Source: Phalacrocorax aristotelis (Eukaryota; Chordata; Aves; Suliformes; Phalacrocoracidae). From it: a stretch of DNA of 64,000 bases. How positions within the stretch are numbered: the stretch's first letter is position 1; each line of letters opens with the position of its first letter. The stretch lies in assembly GCF_949628215.1 (NCBI RefSeq), contig NC_134280.1, positions 14,829,795-14,893,794 of the forward strand, in the 5' to 3' direction. The translations under genes and the position numbers were made by a program. Below the pieces are notes generated by a model. That model saw only the letters and a list, made by a program, of their open reading frames with translations, was not told where the DNA came from and did no database searches. Of the stretch, positions 25,201 through 36,300 are shown piece after piece.

Positions 25201-25495
25201 TGTGGGGGCTTGCGGAGTAGAAGACTTAGGGAAGGAAAAACATGATGGTGCTATAGGGGTGAGAGAACAAATCTCTAACTCCCTAGATAATATTTACAGT
25301 ACTGCAGTGGGAGCTTGGTTAAGGAAGGAATGAGTCAGGGTTTGAGGCCTCATTTTGTAAACCAATATTTTTGCATGCAAGGAACTTGCTGAGTATATAC
25401 AGGACCGTGGTTTAAGAGAGACCCTTCAAGCCTGACCCAATGAAAGCTGGATTGTGCAATTCTGACTTATATTTTAGGATCACTTGTGCTCTAAT
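16224..25495. other. Gene-free interval between the two CR1 fragments
   Basis: No gene, exon or structured RNA is recognised. The sequence is mostly unique and AT-rich, with somewhat GC-richer stretches near 21.2-21.9 and 24.3-24.7 kb that lack clustered CG dinucleotides. Poly(A)/poly(T) runs occur near 19311, 19446 and 25012. Confidence 0.55.
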
Positions 25496-25546
25496 TTAAA
25501 TCAATGGGAATTTTTTAATTGACGTGAATGGGAACAAGATTAAGCC
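25496..25546. repeat. Ancient amniote repeat-like fragment
   Basis: The stretch contains TCAATGGGAATT followed by ATTGACGTGAATGGGAACAA. This resembles a motif pair (TCAATGGGA... then ATTGACTTCAATGGGA...) that recurs in old interspersed repeats of reptile and bird genomes. I cannot name the family. A similar piece is at 33316-33363. Confidence 0.4.
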
Positions 25547-25865
25547 TTTGCTCCATTGTGATTCCCTTGGAGAATGTGGAACTAGGGTAAAGTTAGCTGA
25601 TGCTCATTAAAAGTATCAAAATATGGCCTCCAAAATCAAGCGGTCACATCTTCTTCCTCCCTCAGAAAAAGTATGGGAATTGGGAGCAACGCATTTATTT
25701 AATTTCTCTAGACAGATGTGCACTCAAATTAAACTTCTTCAAAGTTAGGAGGATTATTCTGCCTTTTGTACCTATACAAGAGAAAGGCAAAGTTCATTCA
25801 AGACATACAGAACTAAGAGATGTAAACTCTGCCAGTTCCTACAAAGTGTAGAAATCGATACAGTA

Positions 25866-26857
25866 TAGAATCGTTGAATCATTAAGATTGGAAAAGACCT
25901 CTAGGATCATCAAGTCCAACTGTCAGCCCAACACTACCATATCTCCTAAACCATGCCCTGAAACTCCATGTCTACACGTCTTTTAAATACCTCCAAGGAT
26001 GGCAACTCCACCACCTCTCTGGGCAGCCTGTTCTAATGCCTGACCACTCTCTCAGTAAAGAAACATTTCCTAATATCCAGTCTAAACCTCTGCTGATGCA
26101 GCTTGAAGCCATTTATTCTTGTTCTATCACTAGTGACCTGGGAGAAGAGACCAACACCCACCTCACGACAGCCTCCTTCCAGGTAGCTGTAGAGAGCGAC
26201 AAGGTCTCCCCTCAGCCTCCTCTTCTCCAGAATAAACAACCCCAGTTCCCTCAACTGCTCCTCATAAGACCTGCTCTCCACACCCTTCACCAGCTTCATT
26301 GCCCTTCTCTGGACGCGCTCCAGCACCTCCATGTCTTTTTTGTCATGAGGGGCCCAAAAATGAACACAATATTCAAGGTGCGGCCTCATCAGTGCCCAGT
26401 ACAGGGGCACGATCACTGCCCTGCTCCTGCTGGCCACACTATTCCTGATACAAGCCAGGATGCTGTTGGCCCTCTTGGCCACCTGAGCACACTGCTGGCT
26501 CATGTTCAGCTGGCTGTCGACCAACACCCCCAGGTCCTTCTCCACCAGGCAGCTCTCCAGCCACTCTTCCCCAAGCCTGTAGTGTTGCATGGGGTTGCTG
26601 TGACCCAAGCGCAGAACCCGGCCTTGTTAAACCTCATACAGTTGTCCTCAGCCCATCGATCCAGCCTGTCCAGGTCCTTCCTACCCTCGAGCAGATCAAC
26701 ACTCCCTCTTAACCTGGTGTCATCTGCAAACTTACTAATGGTGCATTCGATCCCCCCTCATCGAGATCATTGACAATGATATTAAACAAGACTGGGCCCA
26801 ACACTGAGCCCTGGGGAACCCCGCTTGTGACTGGCTGCCAGCTGGATTTAGCTCCGT
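25866..26857 (-). mobile_element. CR1 LINE fragment, 3' half of reverse transcriptase plus 3' end, minus orientation
   Basis: The minus strand encodes the C-terminal third of the CR1 ORF2 reverse transcriptase. A 191-codon open segment (26033-26608) includes [20 protein letters not shown] and [20 protein letters not shown]. Further upstream a [10 protein letters not shown]-like stretch and the FADD catalytic box are visible but in different frames: a run of six C (26752-26757) and a short deletion near 26610-26640 break the frame. The 3' end is at 25866 (TAGAATCGTTGAATC on the plus strand), the usual degenerate CR1 terminal repeat. The element is 5' truncated at about 26857 and not functional. 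Confidence 0.95.
26033..26608 (-). pseudogene. CR1 ORF2 reverse transcriptase C-terminal remnant
   Basis: Open segment of 191 codons inside the CR1 fragment. It carries the thumb and C-terminal region of a non-LTR retrotransposon polymerase, without the endonuclease and without an in-frame catalytic centre. It is a relic and not a host gene. The antisense open frame over the same bases (26036-26773) is a shadow. Confidence 0.9.
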
Positions 26858-29800
26858 ATGTCTGGAATTGATTTTTCCTTGGATGCTGCAGACAGATCTC
26901 AGAGATGTGTTAGTGCCTGCTCTGTAAATGAAGGAGTGACTGCAAGAGTACAGATAGCTGGTTTGTACTTGCGGCATTTGGGAACAAAGAGGGGAAAAGA
27001 AATCCAAAGCATGAGCAGCAGATAATATGAAAAGCAAGAAAAACACAGAGCCAGTACTGACAGCTGTACAGCAAATGTAAGAGCCTGGTCCTACCCCTTA
27101 GTGGGAATACTACACTGGTCAACATCAAATGGACTGAAATAACATGCGGCATGGGTGGGGAAGAGGAAGGGATTAAAATCAGCCAGATCCCAAGAAAGAC
27201 TGATAATGGAGGAAATCTAAAATGTATCTAGCTTTGCTTTTCTGATATAATTTCAAGGGTTTTCTTCATATAGTGCGATAAAGCAGCTATTGCCAAAGTA
27301 ACTATTTCATTTTCAGCAAAAGTGATGGCAGATCTCAATAAATCACCTGCCTGATAATAAGTAAGTGTCTTATAAGTTGCCTTGTTCTCACACTGATTTT
27401 CTTGTATTGCCTTGCTGAGAAGGATTTGCCTGTCTGGGATGTTGACCAGGATAGCTCCCTGGGGCAGGGTCAGAAGTGGTCATGCTGGTGGACAGAGCTG
27501 GGTGTTCAACTGCATCTCATGACCTAGTGCCACTTAACAACCCAGCTATGAATGAGCACGGTGGGAAGGGTTGCGCTTAGTCCTTCTTAGATCCTTTCCT
27601 GTCCCTCTCTGCTTGATAAATCAGTGCTTGTCAGAGTAAGTTCCTGTGTGCACATTCTGGTCTGGAAATAAAGATATTTTATTACAGAGTGGGAAGCATA
27701 GGAATAAACCCTAATCTAGTAGAAGCTGGATCAGCCCCTTTTCCATCCAAAAAATACAGAACGACCCATCACGTTTCCTTTTTTTTTTTGTTGTTATTTC
27801 TGAAGTCCAGACTTCACTGCATTCATTAGTATTTTATCACATACAGTAAGAGTTACTCTTGCATGTTTGGCAAGAGTAGCTGAATCTGTGTGACGTGCTA
27901 CATTACAGCTTCCCCAGCAGCAAATCCACTTCAAAGAAGTTTGAGGGCATAACCACAGACAAAATGGAGTTAGCACACCTGAAAGGGGTGAAGCACCTGT
28001 AGGTGGGGGCTTGAACTCAAAGAAACCTCTTACACTGGCTTTGTTGCTGGAGCAATCCCAGTGCAGAACCATTCCTTCAGTAGCAGAAGAGCCTTGTCAC
28101 AGGGGCGACTATGAACTTTCTGCTGTGAAACAGGATGAGGTGACAAAGCTGTAAGGAAGCAGAGATTTGCTTGCCTTGCAGCCTCAGTAAGTGATATTCT
28201 GCTTTGATTGTACTGCCAGATGTCAAAGCAATGGTGAATTACCAACCCGAGCTAACTAATGCGGGGAGGGGAGGGGAGAGGAAGAGGAAGTGTGAAGTGC
28301 TGATGTGTGTAAGCATTATATAAAAGGCACTTGCTCTATAAAGGATAGGTCCCAAAAGGCCCATAGCATATACCTGCTTGGACAGTGTGGTCTGTGCGGG
28401 GATGTGCATGCTAGTTCATGCACAGTTAGATAATTTATGTTAGAAGAGAGGACATACAGTAAAAGAGTTTGGATGTCTCGGATGTAAGTGTAGAAATATA
28501 TTTGGAATTGGAGGCAAGAGGGGTGGTGAATGAGGGTCACTCACCATTTTCAATTTTTTTATGCTCCTTACACCTGTGAGATAGGAAGGGGAGGAAAAGG
28601 CTGTTACTGCTGCTCTGAAGGGGGTGAAAAGTGGGGGAACAGAGACCCAGAGAAAAGGACTCATTTGCTTGTGGTCCCATCAGTGACCTGTGGAAATAGT
28701 AGAGATTATAGCCCGCATAGGAGGATGCCTTCTCAACTAATAAGTTAGGCAGGATGGGAAGAAAGGCATGCACAGAGACATCAAAGTTTGAGCAATGAAA
28801 CCAGACATGTTGTTCCTATGGGTTCACGTAGAGGCAGAGCTCCAGAGTGGGCTCTCCTAGGTTGAGGAAGGGTCATCTCTATCCCACCCTTCTCTTCACC
28901 CTGTGATGCAGCCTGAGGTCCTTAACAGCCTTTGTCTTCTCTGCTCATTTAATGAAATCTGTGGACACTCAATACATTTCAGGTCTCTATTTCCCTCCCG
29001 CTGTCAATTGGTTTAAATTTGGGTGATGCAGCTGACAGTGATGGGACTGGAAGAAGAAGGACATGGATGACAGATGGTGCTGTTGCATAAGCCTATTTTC
29101 AAAACGAAACATGGCTAAAAATTGAGCAGTCTGGTGTTTTGTATTGTTAATTATCAGAAGATACCATCAAACCTCTGCTGATGAGGAGTATGATAAAAAG
29201 GTGTTGAAACAGACCATGTTTTTATCAGCACAGATATCAGTGTGTAACGAAGTAGTGAATATAAGAGTGACTTTAGGTTATTTAATTAGGGTATCAGCAA
29301 AGCTCTTACACAGGGAGGGATCTTGGGTTTAGTTAATTATTAATCAGGTTCCCTTGCTGCTGATCACCTTTGCAGAGAGGTTATTGTGAAAATATTGGAG
29401 AGACATTTTGAAGCCTCATGACCATACTATTTTTCATGCCTTAATTACCTGGCCAAAATCCTACTCTCCACTGAGTCAGTCTTTGCTGAGATTAGTGGAA
29501 ATGCTTTTCATTTACAGTGAGATATGAATTAGCCAGCATGTACCCCGAGGAGAGAGAGCGAATGCTATTTAATACCATTAAAAAATGAGAAAGAGAAGCT
29601 AAAATAGCTTTTGTCTGTGTCATAACATTGTTCCCAAAGAGTCATGCCATCTCTGTATCTCCCAGGGCTAGAAACGCATGATGTTTTGATATTTGCTCCT
29701 TTAAAAAAAAAAAAAAAATCCTGCTATCAACCTTTTTTCTGGGCTATAATAGCTCCATATGCACTTCAAATTATTTGAGAGATACCGGAAGGCAAAGCAC

Positions 29801-32800
29801 TCAGTAGGGACACGGAGTCTTTAAAGCACCTCCTTCATCAGCAGTCTAGAGATCCTGGCAGTGCAGGGGTTAACCTGAGGCCAGGGAAAGTGCTGGGGAG
29901 GTTAGCACTGGGGGAGCCTTGACGACAGGGAGGGATTTACTGTGAGCTTTGGAATATGTTCAGTATAATTATGCTCTGATAATGGAGACGAATAAATACA
30001 CTGAAAAGCAAGAGCATAGAGGAGACAATGAAAGCAGCAGCAGTGTGGACGCAGTAAGGATGCCCACCACAAAGCAGCGATGCCAACCCTCATTAAGAGC
30101 AGCGATACTATTACTCCTGTAGCAGAGCCCAGCCGCTCTGACAGATGCTCCCCTGACTCCCACCTACCCGCAGCCCGGTCAGCTGCTGAGTGCTCAGCAG
30201 CCCCTGTGCACGAGGGCCGGCGTCATGTTTGCGTCGGCCCTGGCCTGCCCTGATAGCTCAGATCGGGACTGTCATATGCAGGTTGCCAGCAGGCAGGATC
30301 ACAGCTCTGCTGGAGGATTTCAAAGCGCCAAACCTGACCCTCCACCCCAGCACACACTCTTCGCCCCTCATGCAGCGCCTTGTGCATGGTTTGCGCAGCT
30401 GCGAGCAGAGCAGCAACTGCTGCAATTGTATTACCAGGACAGAACGAGTGTTGTGCAATACTCTGAGCTGCACCGATTTACTTGCCCAGAAGTAGGAGGC
30501 AGTGAAGAACTGGGGCCAGAAGCTCCTTGAAGAGCTCTTGTGCTATAATTAAAGGCAGTACTGAGTTGGGTGAGAGCTGCTCTCTGGATGCTTGACCTAG
30601 ATGTGGGTGTTGCACATATGATTCTTCAGCCCCATATTCTCTACAAAAACATGCTCCAGCAAAGGGTGCATTCCTAGAGGAATCCATGATACGTAGTGTG
30701 TTGTTGTGCATGGAGGATGTTACAAGAAAGCAGGCAATCTCGGATGTCAGTGTATGAACTGACAGTGTGAGAGAGTGCTGGGGAGCAAAGGAGGATGTGC
30801 AGATGAAGAAAGAGCTGGTTTGAGTAGGAGTGGGAGTCCCAGTTTCTCGGTGAAGCCTCACAATCTTCCTCTGCTCTGCCCTCCCGCCCTCCAGCGTATA
30901 TGGGGTGATTTACCTACAGTATGATGGAAGCAGGAGAGAGAGGGGCGGTGCACCAAGCATTTGCTTGGAAACCTATGTGGAGGACTTTCTGGCCAGTACA
31001 CGTAGCCTGTTAGAGGCAATACACATATATTGGGGAGTGCAAATGTTACCTATAGAGGGAACAGATTGGTGCTACTGGCCCTGACAATATATTTATTGCC
31101 CAACCTCTAGCAAAGGTTTGATCATACCACTTCAGGGGGACATCATGATTACCACAGCCTGCCTCAACTCCCTGACTTCTGTTTTGTCTGCAAGACTTGG
31201 GAAGGTGGGGAGGCACCAGGTTTGTTACAGGTCCTCTCTTCTGTGGAGCCTGCAGCTTTGTTTCTTCCACTTGTGTTTCCAAAAGCTGTTAGCAGTGTGA
31301 TGCTACCCCTGGGCTGCCTCTGCAAGAGCCCCTCGAACACCAGAGGCGTCTGACAGTGTCACCAGTATTTGGCAATTAAACAGTGAGAAGTTCAAGTGAA
31401 GAGATGAGGCCTCCCCGTTTCCTGTGCCAGCGCCTAGGATGCACTGCCTCATTTCAACCAAACAGTAAATGAAGACATAAGAAATCCAAATGTCATCGCT
31501 TAAAGAGAAACATTGATTCCTAGAAAAACTCCCAAGGCTTTCCTCCTTCATACTTGATTGGGTCTGCTCCCCTTGTAAAATAGGCAACAGCGGAGCAACT
31601 GGGGAAGAGAAAGGAACTTAGATTACACAGAAATTTGCTTCGAGGACTCTGATTTGAGACCTCAGTGTCTATTTTAACCTTCTCCTTGCTTCATTTGCTT
31701 TGCCTGGTTCCTTCATGTTGCCTTACTGATGCAGTTGTAACAAGGGACTTGCAGTGGGTTGGGAAGCTCTTATTTTTTCCCTCTTTTGGAAATACTTCAG
31801 AGCAACCATCTGCCAGTTTCCACCAGCCTGGGGAGCTGCTCTGACAGTGGATTTATGCAGCATTTCCCTGCTCTGGTACTGTGAAAGCAAGGGGCAAGGG
31901 AAGAGCTAGACAGGGCTCGGGTGCAGAGCTGCAGATTGCAGCTGGCGTGAACACTTTTGCTGAAGCAAAAAAACCACACCAAATGGCTTCTCTTTCTCAT
32001 GCACATGAAATTGCTTGTTTGCTACAGTCAGTAAAAAGTAGAGATTTCATTTATTGCTTTCTGTGAAGAAGGGGAGGACATTGTGACTGTGCCACAGCCA
32101 CCTCTCTAGGTCTGGTGAGATCTCCAGGGTTAAGCAAAAACAAAGTTGGTTGGAAAACCTCCCGAGGGAGCAGAGTGCTATAGGAAAGGGGCTGCTGGTG
32201 GCTGACTTGGTGGTGAATTTACAAGAGATGAGGATCACAGCTTCATAGTTTTGTGTCTTGTTTTTAGGTGAGAGCTTGCCGGAGCAACAGATAAATAACA
32301 TGACACAACAGAAGCCAGTACTGAAACCAATAAGCACCAAAGTGCTATGAGTTTTTGCTGTGTTTATAACGCACATGAACAGAGACTCTGCTTTGCAGGA
32401 GTGAATACATCTGTTGCACATGAAATGTCAGAAATCACATCCTATATTCATCCATCCAAGTATTTGTTCTGGAGGAGCTGGTACAGTTATTCACTCAAGA
32501 AATAGAAAACTACCTTATATTTTCTGACTGCTTGATACCCCGTAAAACTCCATTTGAAGGACTCGTAGCAATTTGCTAATGGATGTAATACTTCCAAGTA
32601 GTTAGTTACCAACTATTTGCCAACTTATCAAACTGTACAACAGCTTTACCTAATACCAACAGTAGGGTGACCATCAAAAAAGCTCAGTGTTCTATATTTC
32701 AAATTTCCCCCCTCAAAGTTTTAGCCAAACTCCAGACTCCAGTGATTAAACCAAACCTTTGTGCATCTTTCCCTTCTGGCTGGGAAGTGATACTCCTTTC

Positions 32801-33315
32801 CCTCCTGTACTTTTTCACATTCCCCAGGGATGTCATGTCATACCTTTTTGCTGCTGCAACTGCTGTGTGAACAAATCCAGGCTACACCTGATCATTTAAC
32901 ATAGTCTAAGTCCTGCATCCAGACTAACAAAACTATCCTAAATTGTCTGTGGCTCTGGGGTGCAAACAGCTGGTTGCTGGTACTTCTGATCTAGGGCTAG
33001 TATAGGTGGAGCCAGAGTGGATATTGCTGCACCCAGGTGCTATACATGCCACAGCTGAAGCACAGACAGCTTTATTTCCAACCAGAGCTGAGAATACACA
33101 TGCTTTTCAAGTGGCAATATGGCTGCATATGGTCAGAAGCTCTAGGTAAATGCAATTTTTAAATCACTTTCTTTGTAATGAAACTTTAATGCTGTAGAAA
33201 TCCATGGAGGAAATAGAGGAAAAGATCTTATTAGATACAAGAAAAGCTCACTCGTTTTTGATCTGTCTCTTGTACCCGTTGGAAGTAGATATATTTATTT
33301 ACAGCACAATCTCAG
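26858..33315. other. Gene-free interval with GA-rich tract and one CG-rich patch
   Basis: No gene is recognised. A purine-rich tract (GGGGAGGGGAGGGGAGAGGA) lies near 28263-28290. A CG-containing patch at about 30120-30260 holds a perfect 9-bp inverted repeat at 30182-30201. AT-rich sequence at about 29490-29660 has the look of conserved non-coding DNA. A poly(A) tract lies near 29702-29717. Confidence 0.5.
30182..30201. repeat. Perfect 9-bp inverted repeat with 2-base spacer
   Basis: GCTGCTGAG and CTCAGCAGC are exact reverse complements separated by TG. Such a dyad could bind a dimeric factor or form a small hairpin; neither is shown by the sequence. Confidence 0.8.
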
Positions 33316-33363
33316 CTCCACTGAAGTCAGTGGGAAGTCTGCCACCAACTTCACAGGCAGCAG
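33316..33363. repeat. Ancient amniote repeat-like fragment
   Basis: CTCCACTGAAGTCAGTGGGA followed by a CCACCAACTTCA stretch matches the same motif pair as the fragment at 25496-25546, in a more decayed form. The family is not named. Confidence 0.35.
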
Positions 33364-36300
33364 GCTGGTGCCTCCAAGGGATGATCCTGTGAGCATGCTC
33401 TCCTCTCCTGCTGCAGAAGGAGCCACTAATGCGTGCCCTTTGGCTGCTTGCTGTGCTAAACCCATTTATCTGAACCATGACAGCATAAGAAGCAGTTTTA
33501 CCGATTAACCCACTTTTGCTGCCATAAAACTAATCAAGCTGTTTCTTTTTATTTACTAGGGGAGCCTGTCTTAAGTTCCCAGATGCTCAGTTGTAGAGGG
33601 GGAGAAAGCGAGTTTTGCACGTTTAAAATGGAGTATTGTGTTCATTTAAGGAGCAGGAGGGGGAGGAAACAGTGAGCGATCCTTTCCCCGCCTGAAGATT
33701 GACAGCCTGGCAGCCTCTGAAACAGAAAAGTCGTTGTTTATTCTATCACAGCTACAGTGCCCACAGCTGTCAGGTCCAGCGCTCCCATACTGGCCAGCTC
33801 ATAATATCAGGAAGAACCACTGTATCCAAAGTCATCAGGGACAAGCTGAACGGATCCATTGAAGCGAGGTACGGGAACCAAGCCAACTGATCAGGCCATG
33901 TTTCAGGCAGCGGATAGCTGAAGGTTGGGAGATCCTGGAAATCCAGGGGGGTTAAGATGCTTAACACATCTATAAGGCTGTGCAATGAATCTTCAGGGAA
34001 AATAACAGTGCAAGAAAGCTATCAGATGCTACAGAGGAGGGTGGCTGGAAGGTCCTGCTTCTCTTTGAAGTGGGTTAGCAGTGTTAAATGTGCACTTTAA
34101 AGATCAGTTGTAATCTGAAACTGCAACATATCCCACTCCCAACCTGCCTTTCCTGGCTGGGGGTGATGAGCAGTGACTCCTCCCAGCAAACTGTGTGCAG
34201 ATGGATGGAGAGGTTGGCAGGTGATGAAGTCCTAAACCATGGGCTTAACCTTCACATGGAAAGGTCTTGGGAGGTGCCAACTGGCGTTATCCCTGCTGCA
34301 CTGGGAGAACAGTGGTGAGCAGGGACACAGGGGATGAGCGGAAAACACTATTCTTCAAGTTCTGGTGGTAAGAGGTCCTTAAAGCACAACACTTGCTATC
34401 CTTTTGATTTCTAGCAAGAACAGTTTAGATGAATGCCCATGGGAAGTACCTGCCCCCTCAGGGCCACAAATCCCACCTTCCCCCTGCTTTATGGTGCTGA
34501 AGAGCACAGGTGATGCCGGTTCGCTGTAGGCAGTGGCCCAACAGAGGGGTTAAAGGCTGCCCGGCTTCCCCAGCCAGCTCTTTTCTCAGCTCCAGTCCAG
34601 GCAGACCTTGAGCCAGCATCTAAACAAAAGAGTTTTGCCCACAGCTTCCCTCAGCCAACTTCAAACTGCAACTTAAACAGTCCCCAGCGTGACTCAGAGC
34701 ACTGCTGCTCGCAGGCATGCAACCAGGACCTGCCCTGCGCTTCCACCAGCTGCCGTTTCAGCTAGTTGCAAAGTCCCCCTTGCTTCTGGTGTTTCCTAAT
34801 CCACAGGACAAATCTCCTTCCTCCTTTAACTCCTAGGAACCACGACAAGCACCTGCTGGAAATATCAGCAACACTTTGCTTACCAAAGAGCAACCTCGCT
34901 CCACTTGCTGCCCCTTTCAGTAACTGTTTGCACCAGCCCCGTTGCTCTTACCCTGTATTCCAGCTGGTGGACTATGGGAAAAACTAGCCTATGAAATGTT
35001 GTCTTGAAAGAATTAAGGTTATTACTGAGACTGGGACTTTTCAGAGGCACTGCAGCAAGCATGCTGAGGCTGGTTTTTACATTGGGCAAAGGTTTGCATT
35101 GCAGGGGGGCCAATCAGCCAGAGCTCAGGCAGTAAGGCAAGCCTTGGCCACAACTTCTGGCCCTGAGCGAGCCATTTGTAGCACTTGCTAAGAAAATAAA
35201 ATGAGATAATCATTTTAGTGGAGCAATGGATCAGTTAGTAGTCCTCCTAGATTTGAAACTCCGGAAATATGGGAGACAACTGGTTTAGACCCTATGTTGT
35301 TCTGTCCTTGTTAGCTGCAAGTGCCAGCAAAACTGATGAAGGTGGCAGTCAGCAGATTTGTAACAGTAACTGGTTCTGAATTGCTCGACAATTCTAATGG
35401 TTTTCATCTGAATTGGGCAAAGGAGCAAGCTGTAGACACTATGGAAAAGCTGAAGCAAAATAGGGGAATGTGAGAAGGAGACAGACATATTATAAACCTT
35501 GTGAATGCAAAAAAAAAACCACCAACCAAAAAACCCCACCATCATTTTTGCAAGGGTTTTCATGTGCCAGCTGGGTGCCCACAGCAGGGAGTGGGGAGCA
35601 CTGGTAATACTGAGGAATTCCTCCCAGGAGCCACAGACAGAGTCGCAGGAACAGTTTGCCTGAAAGCAGCTGGGATGTTGCTCGCTTTTGGGCTTTGAAC
35701 CCAGGTACCGAGAATAATGAGGCAATGGGAAAAGCAGTGCGCTGCCACTGAAATAAGCCTTCCATGAGCAGCAAACCCAGCGGGGATTCATGGTCCATGC
35801 CCCCTGCACTGTCCCACTGCAATAATCCATCTCCTTGCCATTCCCTGGGACATCCCAAAGAGCACACCCAGCTCCTCACCCCTCACTGTGGTCTCTTTCC
35901 AATGTGTTTCTCTCCCCTTTCCCATGTGTTTGGGCCCTTCAGTCCTTGATGCAGCCTCTAAACCAACTTCTCAGCTACCTCCCTGCCCTCCATCATCCTT
36001 TTTGCCTCTTGGCAAGTCAAAAGCCACCATGGGATGTGGCTATTCTGAAGCTCTGCAGGGCTAACTGGCAGCCAGTAACCACTGAGCAGAAGAGGTGGCC
36101 CTTGCTTTTCCCTCAGCGGAGGCATTAATAATATTCTCGTCTCTCCAAGTCATGGGTTTCTGCATTGAGCTTATGGAAACTTTTTCTCTCAGAGGCCTCC
36201 ATCCGCCTACCTAATATGTTTATATGACCATGAAATTCAGATTACCATGGGCAGACTGAGAAACATGCAGAGGGACTGCGTGGATGAATCTATCTTAGGG

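Noticed and set aside
26036-26773. 245-codon plus-strand open frame
   Set aside because: It is antisense to the CR1 reverse transcriptase remnant and is an open shadow of it.
35285-35830. 181-codon minus-strand open frame
   Set aside because: Composition (Cys, Trp, His, Ser rich) resembles translated non-coding DNA, and no family is recognised.
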